DNA from: an uncultured Prevotella sp.
GTDB lineage: Bacteria; Bacteroidota; Bacteroidia; Bacteroidales; Bacteroidaceae
DNA: 64,000 nucleotides
Assembly: GCA_900314935.1 (NCBI GenBank)
Contig: OMXE01000008.1
Coordinates: 1-64,000, forward strand
Reading direction: 5' to 3'
The notes below the pieces were generated by a model. It had not been told where the DNA came from and did no database searches. It saw only the letters and a list, made by a program, of their open reading frames with translations. Position numbers and translations under genes: made by a program. Shown piece by piece: positions 1 to 7,556 of this stretch (the stretch's first letter is position 1; each line of letters begins with the position of its first letter).

Positions 1-90
1 TAAATTTGTCGATGACAATGTTGCGGTTAAGCGAGGGCAATGATGCTAGTATCAATGCCGAGCGTAAGCAACATCGCACGCTTCTGTGTG

Positions 91-121
91 CAAAGATACG
101 ATTAAGCGAGGGAAATACAAA
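91..121 (-). promoter_or_regulatory. Promoter reading left, out of the window
   Basis: On the minus strand a -7 box TATCTTTG (98 to 91) is preceded, 19 bp upstream, by a -33 TTTG (121 to 118). The spacer contains the CTCGCTTAATCG-type sequence shared with several other promoters here. It would serve a minus-strand gene lying left of position 1. A diverged copy of the spacer core (ttaagcgaggg) also lies at about 26-37. Confidence 0.6.
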
Positions 122-391
122 ATAATTTTTGATTTATTTTCCTTGATTCCTGAATTCCTTAGAGACAAGTGTTAGGTTTTTCGAAAAATGAGAAAAGTCT
201 CGAAAAATCTTTCTGTTCAGACGAATCGAATTACGTTAGAACAGAGATGGATGACTCTCGGAATAGAATTCCCAACGGGGGTATAATTACAGTTGTTATC
301 CATTGTCCCTTAATTATCGTTAAATCTTTCGGTTTCCATGCAAGATTCCTGAATTACTGCGTTTATTTTAATAGAAACAATCTATTGGAAT
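122..391. other. Intergenic stretch, no gene seen
   Basis: AT-rich DNA between the leftward promoter and the first lipoprotein gene. A 12-base direct repeat (gattcctgaatt) occurs at 145-156 and 344-355 or so. The only long ORF, starting at 169, runs on into the following lipoprotein gene in another frame and has no recognisable features. No clear TAnnTTTG box was found directly upstream of 392. Confidence 0.4.
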
Positions 392-988
392 ATGAAACAA
401 CTAAAGATTATTATCATGACCATGATGGTGATGTGTCTTTTCACAGCCTGTAACAGTGACGACGACGAGAATTTCGTTGACTCTGCAGGGACTGAAGTTA
501 ACGTCCTGCATATCCGGTCAGACAATGGCAAGACCAGCATGGGAACAATGTACAAAAGTGGCGAGACCTATAATCCCCCTCACTGTTATATCGAAAATGG
601 GATCGTGTATAACGATGGCAATCCTATTACAGTCTATCACATGGGGTTTGGAGCCAACATCAAGGGATCGGATGTCTTCGACATGCTTAATATCACCTTT
701 GAAAGTGATAAGCCAATGAGTTTCAGTAACATGAAGGCAGGAGACACCTTTGACAACAACCAATTCCATGCTGCCGCTGCATACACTCGTACCTGGCCGG
801 AAGCCATCTTGATTCAAGCAACGGCCTTAAGCGGTAAGGTCACAGTGGTCGGCACAAGTAAGGTTGGTGACAAATCGTGCATGACTCTGAGGCTTTCCGA
901 CCTTCGCTTTGATGCCATTGACCATTCCTGTGTCTATACTGTCAATGGCACAGTGGAATATGAAATATGGGACATTTATTATGAATGA
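392..988 (+). CDS. Small secreted lipoprotein of unknown function
   Basis: The 198-aa product begins with a lipoprotein signal: charged N-terminus, hydrophobic stretch, then lipobox LFTAC with Cys at about residue 20, followed by Asn-Ser-Asp-Asp-Asp-Glu. The acidic residues after the Cys are of the kind often found on Bacteroidetes lipoproteins. The rest alternates short polar and hydrophobic stretches, as expected for a beta-rich fold. The final 45 residues (LSGKVTVVG... and NGTVEYEIW) resemble the closing strands of calycin-like Bacteroidales lipoproteins, but I cannot assign a family. It stands alone, with 145 bp before the L31 gene. Confidence 0.75.
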   Translation: MKQLKIIIMTMMVMCLFTACNSDDDENFVDSAGTEVNVLHIRSDNGKTSMGTMYKSGETYNPPHCYIENGIVYNDGNPITVYHMGFGANIKGSDVFDMLNITFESDKPMSFSNMKAGDTFDNNQFHAAAAYTRTWPEAILIQATALSGKVTVVGTSKVGDKSCMTLRLSDLRFDAIDHSCVYTVNGTVEYEIWDIYYE

Positions 989-1030
989 ATCCTTTTTCAT
1001 CAAGAAAAAACGCAAAAAGTGATGGAAAGG

Positions 1031-1062
1031 TTTGCAGAATCGGAAAAAAGTTCGTAATTTTG
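1031..1062 (+). promoter_or_regulatory. Promoter for L31
   Basis: TTTG at 1031-1034, a 20-bp spacer and TAATTTTG at 1055-1062 form a good Bacteroidetes -33/-7 pair. The predicted leader before the L31 start codon is about 65 nt, long enough for ribosomal-protein autoregulation, but no structure was worked out. Confidence 0.7.
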
Positions 1063-1133
1063 CAGCCCGATTCCGTTTGCGATGTGCGCAACGAATGAGA
1101 AGAAAGTATTAATAATCATATTTAAACAAAGAA

Positions 1134-1391
1134 ATGAAAAAAGGTATTCATCCCGAAAACTATCGCCCCGTCGTATTCAAAGATATGTCCAACGGCGATA
1201 TGTTCCTGTCACGTTCTACATGCAAGACTAATGATACAGTAGAATTTGAAGGCGAAACTTACCCTGTGGTAAAAGTAGAAATCTCTAGCACCTCTCACCC
1301 GTTCTATACCGGTAAGAGCAAGCTCGTTGACACAGCAGGTCGTGTTGACCGCTTCATGAGCCGCTATGCTAAGAGCACTTCTAAGAAGTAA
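1134..1391 (+). CDS. rpmE2: 50S ribosomal protein L31, type B
   Basis: The 85-aa protein starts [15 protein letters not shown] and carries the L31 signature [10 protein letters not shown] near residues 49-58, followed by the DTAGRVDRF segment. It lacks the CxxC pairs of zinc-binding type A L31; the single Cys is at about residue 30. It is therefore the zinc-independent type B, common as the only L31 in Bacteroidales. It is a single-gene transcript, with a consensus promoter upstream and a strong hairpin terminator 40 bp downstream. Bacteroidetes L31 is a structural part of the large-subunit central protuberance and the intersubunit bridge. Assignment is secure. Confidence 0.97.
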   Translation: MKKGIHPENYRPVVFKDMSNGDMFLSRSTCKTNDTVEFEGETYPVVKVEISSTSHPFYTGKSKLVDTAGRVDRFMSRYAKSTSKK

Positions 1392-1429
1392 TATATATAC
1401 CTTATTATATATATAGAAGAGTTTAAGGC

Positions 1430-1480
1430 AAAGTGTGTCAGGGTGTAGTTGCATATGCACGCTGACACACTTTCTTTTTT
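1430..1480 (+). terminator. Intrinsic terminator after L31
   Basis: An 11-bp perfect stem (AAAGTGTGTCA at 1430-1440 with TGACACACTTT at 1463-1473) encloses a 22-nt loop that itself contains the palindrome TGCATATGCA. It is followed by a T run. It overlaps the most upstream possible start of the next gene, which argues for a later start there. Confidence 0.85.
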
Positions 1481-1497
1481 CCCCTATCGCTACGCTT

Positions 1498-2421
1498 ATG
1501 ACAATCCTGAAACGTTTCCTATACCTGACCCTTATCCTGATCACCTTTACTGCCTGTGGTGGTAGTGATGATGAGGATGAACCGATTACTGAAACGAACA
1601 GTAATCGGAACAATACGGTAGTATGTAAGGATGCCGACCGGTTGGAGTTCCCACATCTGAAAGGGGGCAACAACGTGGTTATCGTTCACAAGACCGACAA
1701 TAACACGGTGGTGAACTACGCCGTGGAATGGGATTGTGACAAGAAGTCGCAGCGATGGTCATGCTACGAGATGAGCAGTAGGTATATGGTGGCTAACACC
1801 TCGCGCTACTATGGGAACCCGCAGTATCCGCTGGATCCTGATCTGCCCCTGAAAGACTACCTCGACCGTCCTTCGGAGGATTATATCGTAGGCGATTATT
1901 TCTGGAACAGCGGCTTCGACCACGGTCATATCTGTCCTTCTGCCGACCGCCTCTATTCCAAGGAAGCGAACTACCAGACCTTCTACCTCACGAACATGCA
2001 GCCTCAATTCAACACGTTCAATGCCGGATTGTGGGCCATGATGGAGAAACAGGTGCGCACCTGGGCTGCCGGGAAAGGAGTCGAGGCACTGTATGTCTGC
2101 AAGGGAGGCACCATCGACAAGGAAGAGAATATCCTCGGATATCTCACCTCATCGCACACCCTGGCCAAGACCGGTAAGCTCCTTGTGCCGAAATACTTCT
2201 TTATGGCCATCCTCCTGAAGAACGCACAGGGCTATCGGACCATCGCCTTCTGGTGTCAGAACGAGAATATCGACCGCACCTATGACAGTCTGGCGAACTA
2301 TACCATCAGCATCGATGAACTGGAGAAGCGCACAGGTATCGACTTCTTCTGTAACCTGCCCGACCAGACGGAGCAGAAAGTGGAACAGAGCTACGCTGCC
2401 AGCGTGTGGGGGTTAAGATGA
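1498..2421 (+). CDS. DNA/RNA non-specific endonuclease, lipoprotein
   Basis: Read from the ATG at 1498, the 307-aa product has a lipoprotein signal with lipobox TFTAC (Cys20), then Gly-Gly-Ser and acidic residues. The body matches the NUC1/DNA-RNA non-specific endonuclease family: the catalytic motif is DHGHICPSAD (residues 141-150, in place of the usual DRGH), followed by FYLTNMQPQ...N...W, which supplies the Mg-binding Asn. The enzyme probably degrades nucleic acids at the cell surface or in the periplasm for scavenging. An in-frame start at 1435 is rejected because it would lie inside the preceding terminator stem. Its stop overlaps the next start (ATGA), indicating coupled translation. 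Confidence 0.9.
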   Translation: MTILKRFLYLTLILITFTACGGSDDEDEPITETNSNRNNTVVCKDADRLEFPHLKGGNNVVIVHKTDNNTVVNYAVEWDCDKKSQRWSCYEMSSRYMVANTSRYYGNPQYPLDPDLPLKDYLDRPSEDYIVGDYFWNSGFDHGHICPSADRLYSKEANYQTFYLTNMQPQFNTFNAGLWAMMEKQVRTWAAGKGVEALYVCKGGTIDKEENILGYLTSSHTLAKTGKLLVPKYFFMAILLKNAQGYRTIAFWCQNENIDRTYDSLANYTISIDELEKRTGIDFFCNLPDQTEQKVEQSYAASVWGLR

Positions 2422-3332
2422 TGAAAAAGATTTGGGGAGTATTGCTAATTCTGTTGCTGATGACCGCTTGTCAGGAGCGGCAACACCAACGAAGCATCTA
2501 CTATTGGAGCACTACGTTCCAATTGGATTCCATCAAGAAATCTTTTTTGAAGGAACACCAAATAAATCGAATCTATTTGCGTTATTTCGATGTGGTGGTA
2601 GATGATAACGGTGAGCCGATGCCGAACGCTACGGTCAGGTTCAGGGATAGCATCCCCCAACAGTTGGAGATCATCCCCACGGTGTTCATCGTGAACGACT
2701 GCATGAAGAAGGATGTCAGCGACCTGCCGGAAAAGATGCTGCGCCGCATTCTGCAGATGAACGAGACACACCATGTAGGGAAAGTGAAGGAGATACAGGT
2801 CGACTGCGACTGGACCGGCAGTACACGTAAGACCTTCTTCTCGTTCATGGAGAAATTAAGGACACTTGCCAAGGAACAAGGCATCCGACTCTCGTCAACC
2901 ATCCGACTGCATCAGCTGTCACAGACACCACCGCCTGCCGACAGGGGTGTGCTGATGATGTATAACACAGGCGACTTCACCCAGCTCAGTTGTGAACACC
3001 CCATTCTCGACATGCGTGATGTGAAGCCTTATCTGCCAGCCCTGCGACGTTATAAGCTGCCGCTATCGACAGCCTACCCGCTGTACCGCTGGAAGATTGT
3101 CTTCCGCAACGGTCGTTATATAGGCATCCTCCACACCGACGATGAGCTGCCTGTCTTACCCGGCGACAGCATCGCCATGCGCCAACCGGAACTGAGTGAG
3201 ATACTCGAAGCCAAGGAGGCGGTGTCGAAACAACAAGCAAGGGCCAACGATGAGGTGATCCTGTTCGACCTTAACAATAGTAACATAACAAGATTTAAAT
3301 ATACAGACTATGAAGAGATTCTTAACCATTAG
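2418..3332 (+). CDS. Lipoprotein with TIM-barrel-like (DUF3142/GH18-like) sequence
   Basis: The 304-aa product has a lipobox LLMTAC near residue 18. The body suggests a glycosidase-like barrel: a strand ending EIQVDCDWTGST (about residue 125-136), followed about 30 residues later by LSSTIRLHQL and then VLMMYNTGDF. This order (acidic strand end, SxT strand, MxYN strand) is seen in GH18-like and DUF3142 barrels. Catalytic identity is not proven; the usual DxxDxDxE string is not exact. The gene overlaps the nuclease gene upstream by ATGA and the 700-aa gene downstream by 23 nt, so the three genes probably form one transcript. An annotation start at the GTG 12 nt upstream is possible. Confidence 0.7.
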   Translation: MMKKIWGVLLILLLMTACQERQHQRSIYYWSTTFQLDSIKKSFLKEHQINRIYLRYFDVVVDDNGEPMPNATVRFRDSIPQQLEIIPTVFIVNDCMKKDVSDLPEKMLRRILQMNETHHVGKVKEIQVDCDWTGSTRKTFFSFMEKLRTLAKEQGIRLSSTIRLHQLSQTPPPADRGVLMMYNTGDFTQLSCEHPILDMRDVKPYLPALRRYKLPLSTAYPLYRWKIVFRNGRYIGILHTDDELPVLPGDSIAMRQPELSEILEAKEAVSKQQARANDEVILFDLNNSNITRFKYTDYEEILNH

Positions 3333-5412
3333 TATGCTGATGCTCCTTGTGAGCACCCGGGCATGGTGTTGTGGCGGCTTCACGCCTACACACAACTATT
3401 ATATGTTCAGCATGTTCCCGCAGAAACAGTCGCTGTGGAACGACCCCCGTCTGGATCAGTTTTGGGATACCTACACCAACGGGAAGGTCAAGGGTTACTA
3501 CAGTTGGCAGCGTGATGACATCATTGCCGTGGCTAAGGAGAAGAACGACAAGGATATGCTTACCTACCTCAACCTGCTCGAAGAGTACATGGACAACCAG
3601 GACGAGATCAGCAAGGGATGGGACTACCCCACGGAGGAGGAGCTGAACAAGCAGAACGATGTCATGAAGAGAATCCTTCAGGAGGCGAAGGCCTATACGG
3701 GAACGAAGCTGCAACCACAGTTCTGTCTGTTGGTGATGCGTGCCAACATGCAGTTGGAGAAGCATGCCGACAACAAGGCATATTGGGAGAATACGGCCTC
3801 CAAACTCAGTGACAGTGCCTACCGCGAGCTTATGAAGAATATCTATGCCGGTGCCATCCTCCGTTTAGGACAGCGCGATGCTGCCTGGAATATCTATGCT
3901 GAGCAGGGCGACTATATCAGTCTGCGCTGGAGCGCCTTCAAGTACCGTAACCTGGCTGGCATCAAAACACTCTTCGCCGATCATCCTGATTCACCGGTCA
4001 TCAACTACCTGGTACAGGACTTCGTAAACAGTGCGCAGGAAACGCTCGACCAGCAGCATTCCGCTGAGGGAAACGATTTTGCCGACAAGTCGTGGATTGA
4101 AGACGAGATCAACATGGTGGGCGCCAACCCGATCTATGTGGAGGAGGTACGACAGTTCATTACCTTCGCCAACGACGTAGTAAAGAGCAAGAAATCGCAG
4201 TACCCCTGTATGTGGAAGGGTGCCACAGGACTCCTCCATTATCTGCTCGGAGAATACGATGAAGCTATAGCCGACCTTGATCAGGCACAGAAGCTCAACG
4301 GTACACAGCGCATGAAAGACAATGTGCGCTGCATCCGTCTTCTCGCCTCAACAGGCAGTCCGAAACTCGACAAGAAATACAGCAGCTATGTGGTCAACGA
4401 ACTCCAGTGGCTGGAGGGGAACCTCTCGAAAGACAGCTACTATGCCTATGCATGGGATCGTATCGTTCACTTAGGACTCTCTCCCTGCTATGAGAAAGCG
4501 GGTAATAAGAACTTGTCGACAGCCCTGCTGGGTCTCAACAAACGAAGCGAGTACGACAACGACCCCTCCTCATGGAACAACAACTACAGCAGTGAGTACT
4601 ATTACAATGCCTTGGATAAGTCAACTGCCGAGCAAACCCTTGCCTACTTCCAATACCTGAGCAGTAGTCAGAAGGATGTGCTGGAGCAGTATGTTATTAG
4701 TAAGGTGAACCACGACAATGACTATTTCAACGACCTCATCGGAACGAAATACCTGGCAGAGGGTAACTTCACAGAGGCTGCGAAGTATCTGGAGAAGGTA
4801 CCGCTGAAGTTCATCGAAAACCAGAACATCAGTTGGTATATGGCGAACCGCGACTACACCAAGGATCCCTGGCTCTATGACCGCGAGAACGAAGGTTTCT
4901 CGAGTGGTGAGGACGGACCGGGTAAGGGTAAGATTACGGTGAATAAGAAGCTTGCGTTCTGTAAGGAGATGCAGCAGCTGCAGGCCAAGCATCTGCTGAC
5001 TGGTGATATTGCCCAGAAGAAACAGCTGGCCTATGATATCGCCGTTCGCCTCTTCCAAGCCTCGTTCAAAGGCGATTGCTGGTTCCTCACCCATTACGGA
5101 TGGAGTTGTGCCGACGAGCAGAATCCCCTTGAGAAGGATTTCCTGCAGGCAACCGTTACCTATCTGAATGAAGCCAAGACAGCGAATAACTTCGACTTGA
5201 AGCAGAAGAGTCTGTATGCCCTCGCCTACATCCCCTTGGACGAATGGCAGGAATACAGTTGGGAAAAAGGTGAATTTGTAACAAAGAAAGACTCACGCCA
5301 GTATCAGGCTCTGAAAGAACTGAGCGATTTCCGTCGTGACAACCTGTCAAAGGTAAGCAGTTATATCAGCAAGTGCGATGTGTTGGTTCAGTTTATGAAA
5401 AATGGGAACTGA
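3310..5412 (+). CDS. Large exported helical (TPR-like) protein of unknown function
   Basis: The 700-aa protein begins with a signal peptide that ends near ARAW-CCGG, so it is exported; the Cys is not in a standard lipobox. The N-terminal part contains the string THNYYMFSMF, which I associate with a conserved but uncharacterised Bacteroidales family. Most of the chain is helical with repeated motifs such as GATGLLHYLLGEYDEAIADLDQA (about residues 300-325) and YLAEGNFTEAAKYLEKV, typical of TPR repeats that bind protein partners. It overlaps the TIM-barrel-like lipoprotein gene and probably works with it, perhaps in handling a surface glycan or protein, but this is only inferred from gene order. 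Confidence 0.75.
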   Translation: MKRFLTISMLMLLVSTRAWCCGGFTPTHNYYMFSMFPQKQSLWNDPRLDQFWDTYTNGKVKGYYSWQRDDIIAVAKEKNDKDMLTYLNLLEEYMDNQDEISKGWDYPTEEELNKQNDVMKRILQEAKAYTGTKLQPQFCLLVMRANMQLEKHADNKAYWENTASKLSDSAYRELMKNIYAGAILRLGQRDAAWNIYAEQGDYISLRWSAFKYRNLAGIKTLFADHPDSPVINYLVQDFVNSAQETLDQQHSAEGNDFADKSWIEDEINMVGANPIYVEEVRQFITFANDVVKSKKSQYPCMWKGATGLLHYLLGEYDEAIADLDQAQKLNGTQRMKDNVRCIRLLASTGSPKLDKKYSSYVVNELQWLEGNLSKDSYYAYAWDRIVHLGLSPCYEKAGNKNLSTALLGLNKRSEYDNDPSSWNNNYSSEYYYNALDKSTAEQTLAYFQYLSSSQKDVLEQYVISKVNHDNDYFNDLIGTKYLAEGNFTEAAKYLEKVPLKFIENQNISWYMANRDYTKDPWLYDRENEGFSSGEDGPGKGKITVNKKLAFCKEMQQLQAKHLLTGDIAQKKQLAYDIAVRLFQASFKGDCWFLTHYGWSCADEQNPLEKDFLQATVTYLNEAKTANNFDLKQKSLYALAYIPLDEWQEYSWEKGEFVTKKDSRQYQALKELSDFRRDNLSKVSSYISKCDVLVQFMKNGN

Positions 5413-5426
5413 TTAGACTCAGTTCC

Positions 5427-5461
5427 CATCTCTCATCTTTCATCTCTCATCTTTCATCTCT
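5427..5461. repeat. 7-bp tandem array (five units)
   Basis: Five exact-register heptamers alternate catctct and catcttt. The array fills the gap between two convergent genes and supplies the TGA stop codon and last codon of the thioredoxin reductase gene on the minus strand. Confidence 0.85.
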
Positions 5462-6386
5462 GCAAGTATCTCTCTGCTTCCAGCGCCGCCTTGCAACCGG
5501 TGCCAGCAGCTACAATCGCCTGTCGATAGACAGGATCGCATACATCCCCGGCAGCAAACACGCCGGGGATTTTTGTTGCCTGCGTGTTCCCGATGGTCTT
5601 GATATATCCAATCTCATCGGTGTCAAGCCATTCCTTGAAGACATCGCTGTTGGGTTTATGACCGATGGCGAGGAAGAAGCCGTCAACGGGAATATCATAA
5701 TGACTCTCGTCGGCTTCGCCTTTGCGCTTCACCAGATGAACACCCTCTACCCCGTTCTCACCATAGAGACCGATGGCATTATGCTCGAAGAGGATCTCGA
5801 TGTTCTCTGCATTCATCACCCGTTCCTGCATCACCTTCGAGGCACGGAGGAAGGGCTTACGCACAATCAGATACACCTTCTTACACAAACCCGACAGGTA
5901 GAGTGCATCCTCGCAGGCCGTATCACCACCGCCTACCACGGCAGTCACCTTCTTACGATAGAAGAAGCCGTCGCAAGTGGCACAGGCAGAGACACCCTGA
6001 CCACGGTATTTCTCCTCATCAGCCAAGCCCAAGTACTTCGCTGAAGCACCCGTAGCGATGATCACCGTGTCGGCCTCGATCTGCGTTCCGTCATCAATGG
6101 TGAGCACATAAGGAGGCTTACTGAAATCGACTTGTGTCACGATTCCGTCGCGCAGGTCGGCCCCGAAGCGTTCCGCCTGCTCACGCATATCCATCATCAT
6201 CTGGTTTCCATCAACCCCCTGCGGATAGCCGGGAAAGTTCTCCACCTCAGTAGTCTGCGTAAGCTGACCGCCCATCTGCAGTCCGCAATAAAGCACAGGC
6301 CGCAGGTTGGCACGACTGGCATAGATGGCAGCGGTATATCCAGCCGGTCCGCTACCGATAATCAAACACTTTGTCTTTTCCATCAA
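5454..6386 (-). CDS. trxB: Thioredoxin-disulfide reductase
   Basis: The 310-aa flavoprotein transfers electrons from NADPH through FAD to thioredoxin in the cytoplasm. The N-terminal FAD-binding motif is GSGPAG (residues 11-16), the redox-active site is CATC (135-138), the NADPH-binding motif is GGGDTA (152-157), and the C-terminal FAD motif GVFAAGDVCD is present. Length fits the low-molecular-weight bacterial type. It lies 3 bp downstream of the glutathione peroxidase gene and so is probably cotranscribed with it. The pairing fits known thioredoxin-dependent peroxidases. The stop codon is supplied by a 7-bp tandem repeat. Confidence 0.97.
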   Translation of the reverse strand: MMEKTKCLIIGSGPAGYTAAIYASRANLRPVLYCGLQMGGQLTQTTEVENFPGYPQGVDGNQMMMDMREQAERFGADLRDGIVTQVDFSKPPYVLTIDDGTQIEADTVIIATGASAKYLGLADEEKYRGQGVSACATCDGFFYRKKVTAVVGGGDTACEDALYLSGLCKKVYLIVRKPFLRASKVMQERVMNAENIEILFEHNAIGLYGENGVEGVHLVKRKGEADESHYDIPVDGFFLAIGHKPNSDVFKEWLDTDEIGYIKTIGNTQATKIPGVFAAGDVCDPVYRQAIVAAGTGCKAALEAERYLQR

Positions 6387-6389
6387 TGA

Positions 6390-6938
6390 TTATAGTAATT
6401 CCCTGATTTGTTGTTCAATCTTCTCCGTTTTCTCCGTCGGCTCAAAGCGTGCCACCACCTGTCCTTTCTTGTTGATCAGGAATTTGGTGAAATTCCACTT
6501 GATGTCTGACTTTGTCTTGTAATCGGGATCAGCCTTGGTAAGCATGTCGTCGAGGATATGTGCAATCGGGTGTTCCATATCCCAGCCTGCAAATCCTTTC
6601 TGCTTCTTCAGGAACTTATACAGCGGATCAGCATCTTCGCCATTCACCTTGATCTTCTTGAAGCGTGGGAACTCAGTACCGAAGTTCAGCTTACAGAACT
6701 CATGAATGCTCTCGTCGGTTCCAGGAGCCTGCTGTCCGAACTGATTACAAGGGAAGTCGAGAATCTCGAATCCCTGACTGTGGTATTGCTCGTAGAGTTT
6801 CTCCAGTTCCTCATACTGTGGGGTGAATCCGCATTTTGTGGCTGTGTTGACGATGAGCAGCACTTCGTTGGCATACTCCTTCAGTGATACATCCTTACCT
6901 TTTCTGTCCTTGACAGAGAAATCATAAACTGTCTTCAT
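6390..6938 (-). CDS. Glutathione peroxidase-family thiol peroxidase
   Basis: This 182-aa protein has the GPX fold signatures: peroxidatic Cys36 in NTATKCGFTPQ, FPCNQFGQQ (62-70, Gln of the catalytic tetrad) and WNF (148-150, Trp/Asn). A second Cys at 82 in the EFCKLNFG segment matches the resolving Cys of thioredoxin-dependent, non-selenium GPX enzymes. So it likely reduces peroxides with thioredoxin rather than glutathione, and the next gene encodes thioredoxin reductase. The first part is cytosolic with no signal peptide. It is the first gene of the pair, with a promoter 35 bp upstream. Confidence 0.95.
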   Translation of the reverse strand: MKTVYDFSVKDRKGKDVSLKEYANEVLLIVNTATKCGFTPQYEELEKLYEQYHSQGFEILDFPCNQFGQQAPGTDESIHEFCKLNFGTEFPRFKKIKVNGEDADPLYKFLKKQKGFAGWDMEHPIAHILDDMLTKADPDYKTKSDIKWNFTKFLINKKGQVVARFEPTEKTEKIEQQIRELL

Positions 6939-6972
6939 TTTAATGGGTTCGTTGATTTTAAACTATTCCTTG

Positions 6973-7003
6973 CAAAGATACGGATAAGTAAGCACAAAAC
7001 AAA
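6973..7003 (-). promoter_or_regulatory. Promoter for peroxidase-trxB
   Basis: -7 TATCTTTG (6980 to 6973), a 19-bp spacer and -33 TTTG (7003 to 7000). The spacer reads as the shared GCTTACTTATCCG type. Confidence 0.75.
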
Positions 7004-7044
7004 ATAAAAATCAGTTTTTCTTTTAATTTTTCGAACAAAAATAT

Positions 7045-7052
7045 TACCTTTG
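7045..7052 (+). promoter_or_regulatory. -7 box for small lipoprotein gene
   Basis: TACCTTTG sits 24 bp before the start codon at 7077. The region 20 bp further upstream is T-rich but has no exact TTTG. Confidence 0.5.
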
Positions 7053-7076
7053 CAACAATTAAATACCTATTGAATC

Positions 7077-7556
7077 ATGAAACGCATTACATCCATGCTG
7101 ACGATGGTCATGATAGCCATGCTGTCGTTTACCTTTGTTTCCTGTGAAATGGACGATGATGATATCGCCTACAACCTCGAAGGCATTTGGGAAGGCGAGA
7201 TCAGAGGCGAATATTTCGACCGTTATGGACATGGTACCACCTACAATGGTGCTCGCATCGAGTTCTACCAGAACCCGTATGAGTATGCTAGCGGAAGTGG
7301 AAGGGAGATTGACTTCGATGCTTACGGTTATTACACCGATGTGGTGAACTTCCGCTATACGGTAGAGAACGGCACTATTTACCTCAGCTATAGTGACGGC
7401 ACCGATGTAGCCATTACCCATTTCACCCTTTGGTCGGATGAATTCCGTGGGGAGTTCCGCGACTACGATACCGGTCGTTACTTGGCCACCTTCCGTTTCT
7501 ATCGTGTCAACAGCTGGCGGAACGACTGGCGCTACGATCATTACTACCGCTGGTAA
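7077..7556 (+). CDS. Small acidic lipoprotein, lipocalin-like
   Basis: The 159-aa product has a lipoprotein signal with lipobox FVSC (Cys at about residue 23) followed by Glu-Met and a run of Asp. It is rich in Tyr, Asp and Arg, with alternating strands such as LEGIWEGEIRGE near residue 35 and TFRFYRVNSW near the end; the Trp-Glu-Gly start is typical of small lipocalin-like Bacteroidetes lipoproteins. No function can be given. Its last 50 bp overlap the 3' end of the convergent symporter gene, an unusually long tail-to-tail overlap for this window. Confidence 0.75.
   Translation: MKRITSMLTMVMIAMLSFTFVSCEMDDDDIAYNLEGIWEGEIRGEYFDRYGHGTTYNGARIEFYQNPYEYASGSGREIDFDAYGYYTDVVNFRYTVENGTIYLSYSDGTDVAITHFTLWSDEFRGEFRDYDTGRYLATFRFYRVNSWRNDWRYDHYYRW

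Noticed and set aside
169..453. 94-codon ORF at the left end
   Set aside because: It overlaps the start of a good lipoprotein gene in another frame, has no recognisable motif and no promoter.
1435..1497. Upstream start of the nuclease gene
   Set aside because: It lies in the loop of the L31 terminator; the Met at 1498 begins a clean lipoprotein signal.
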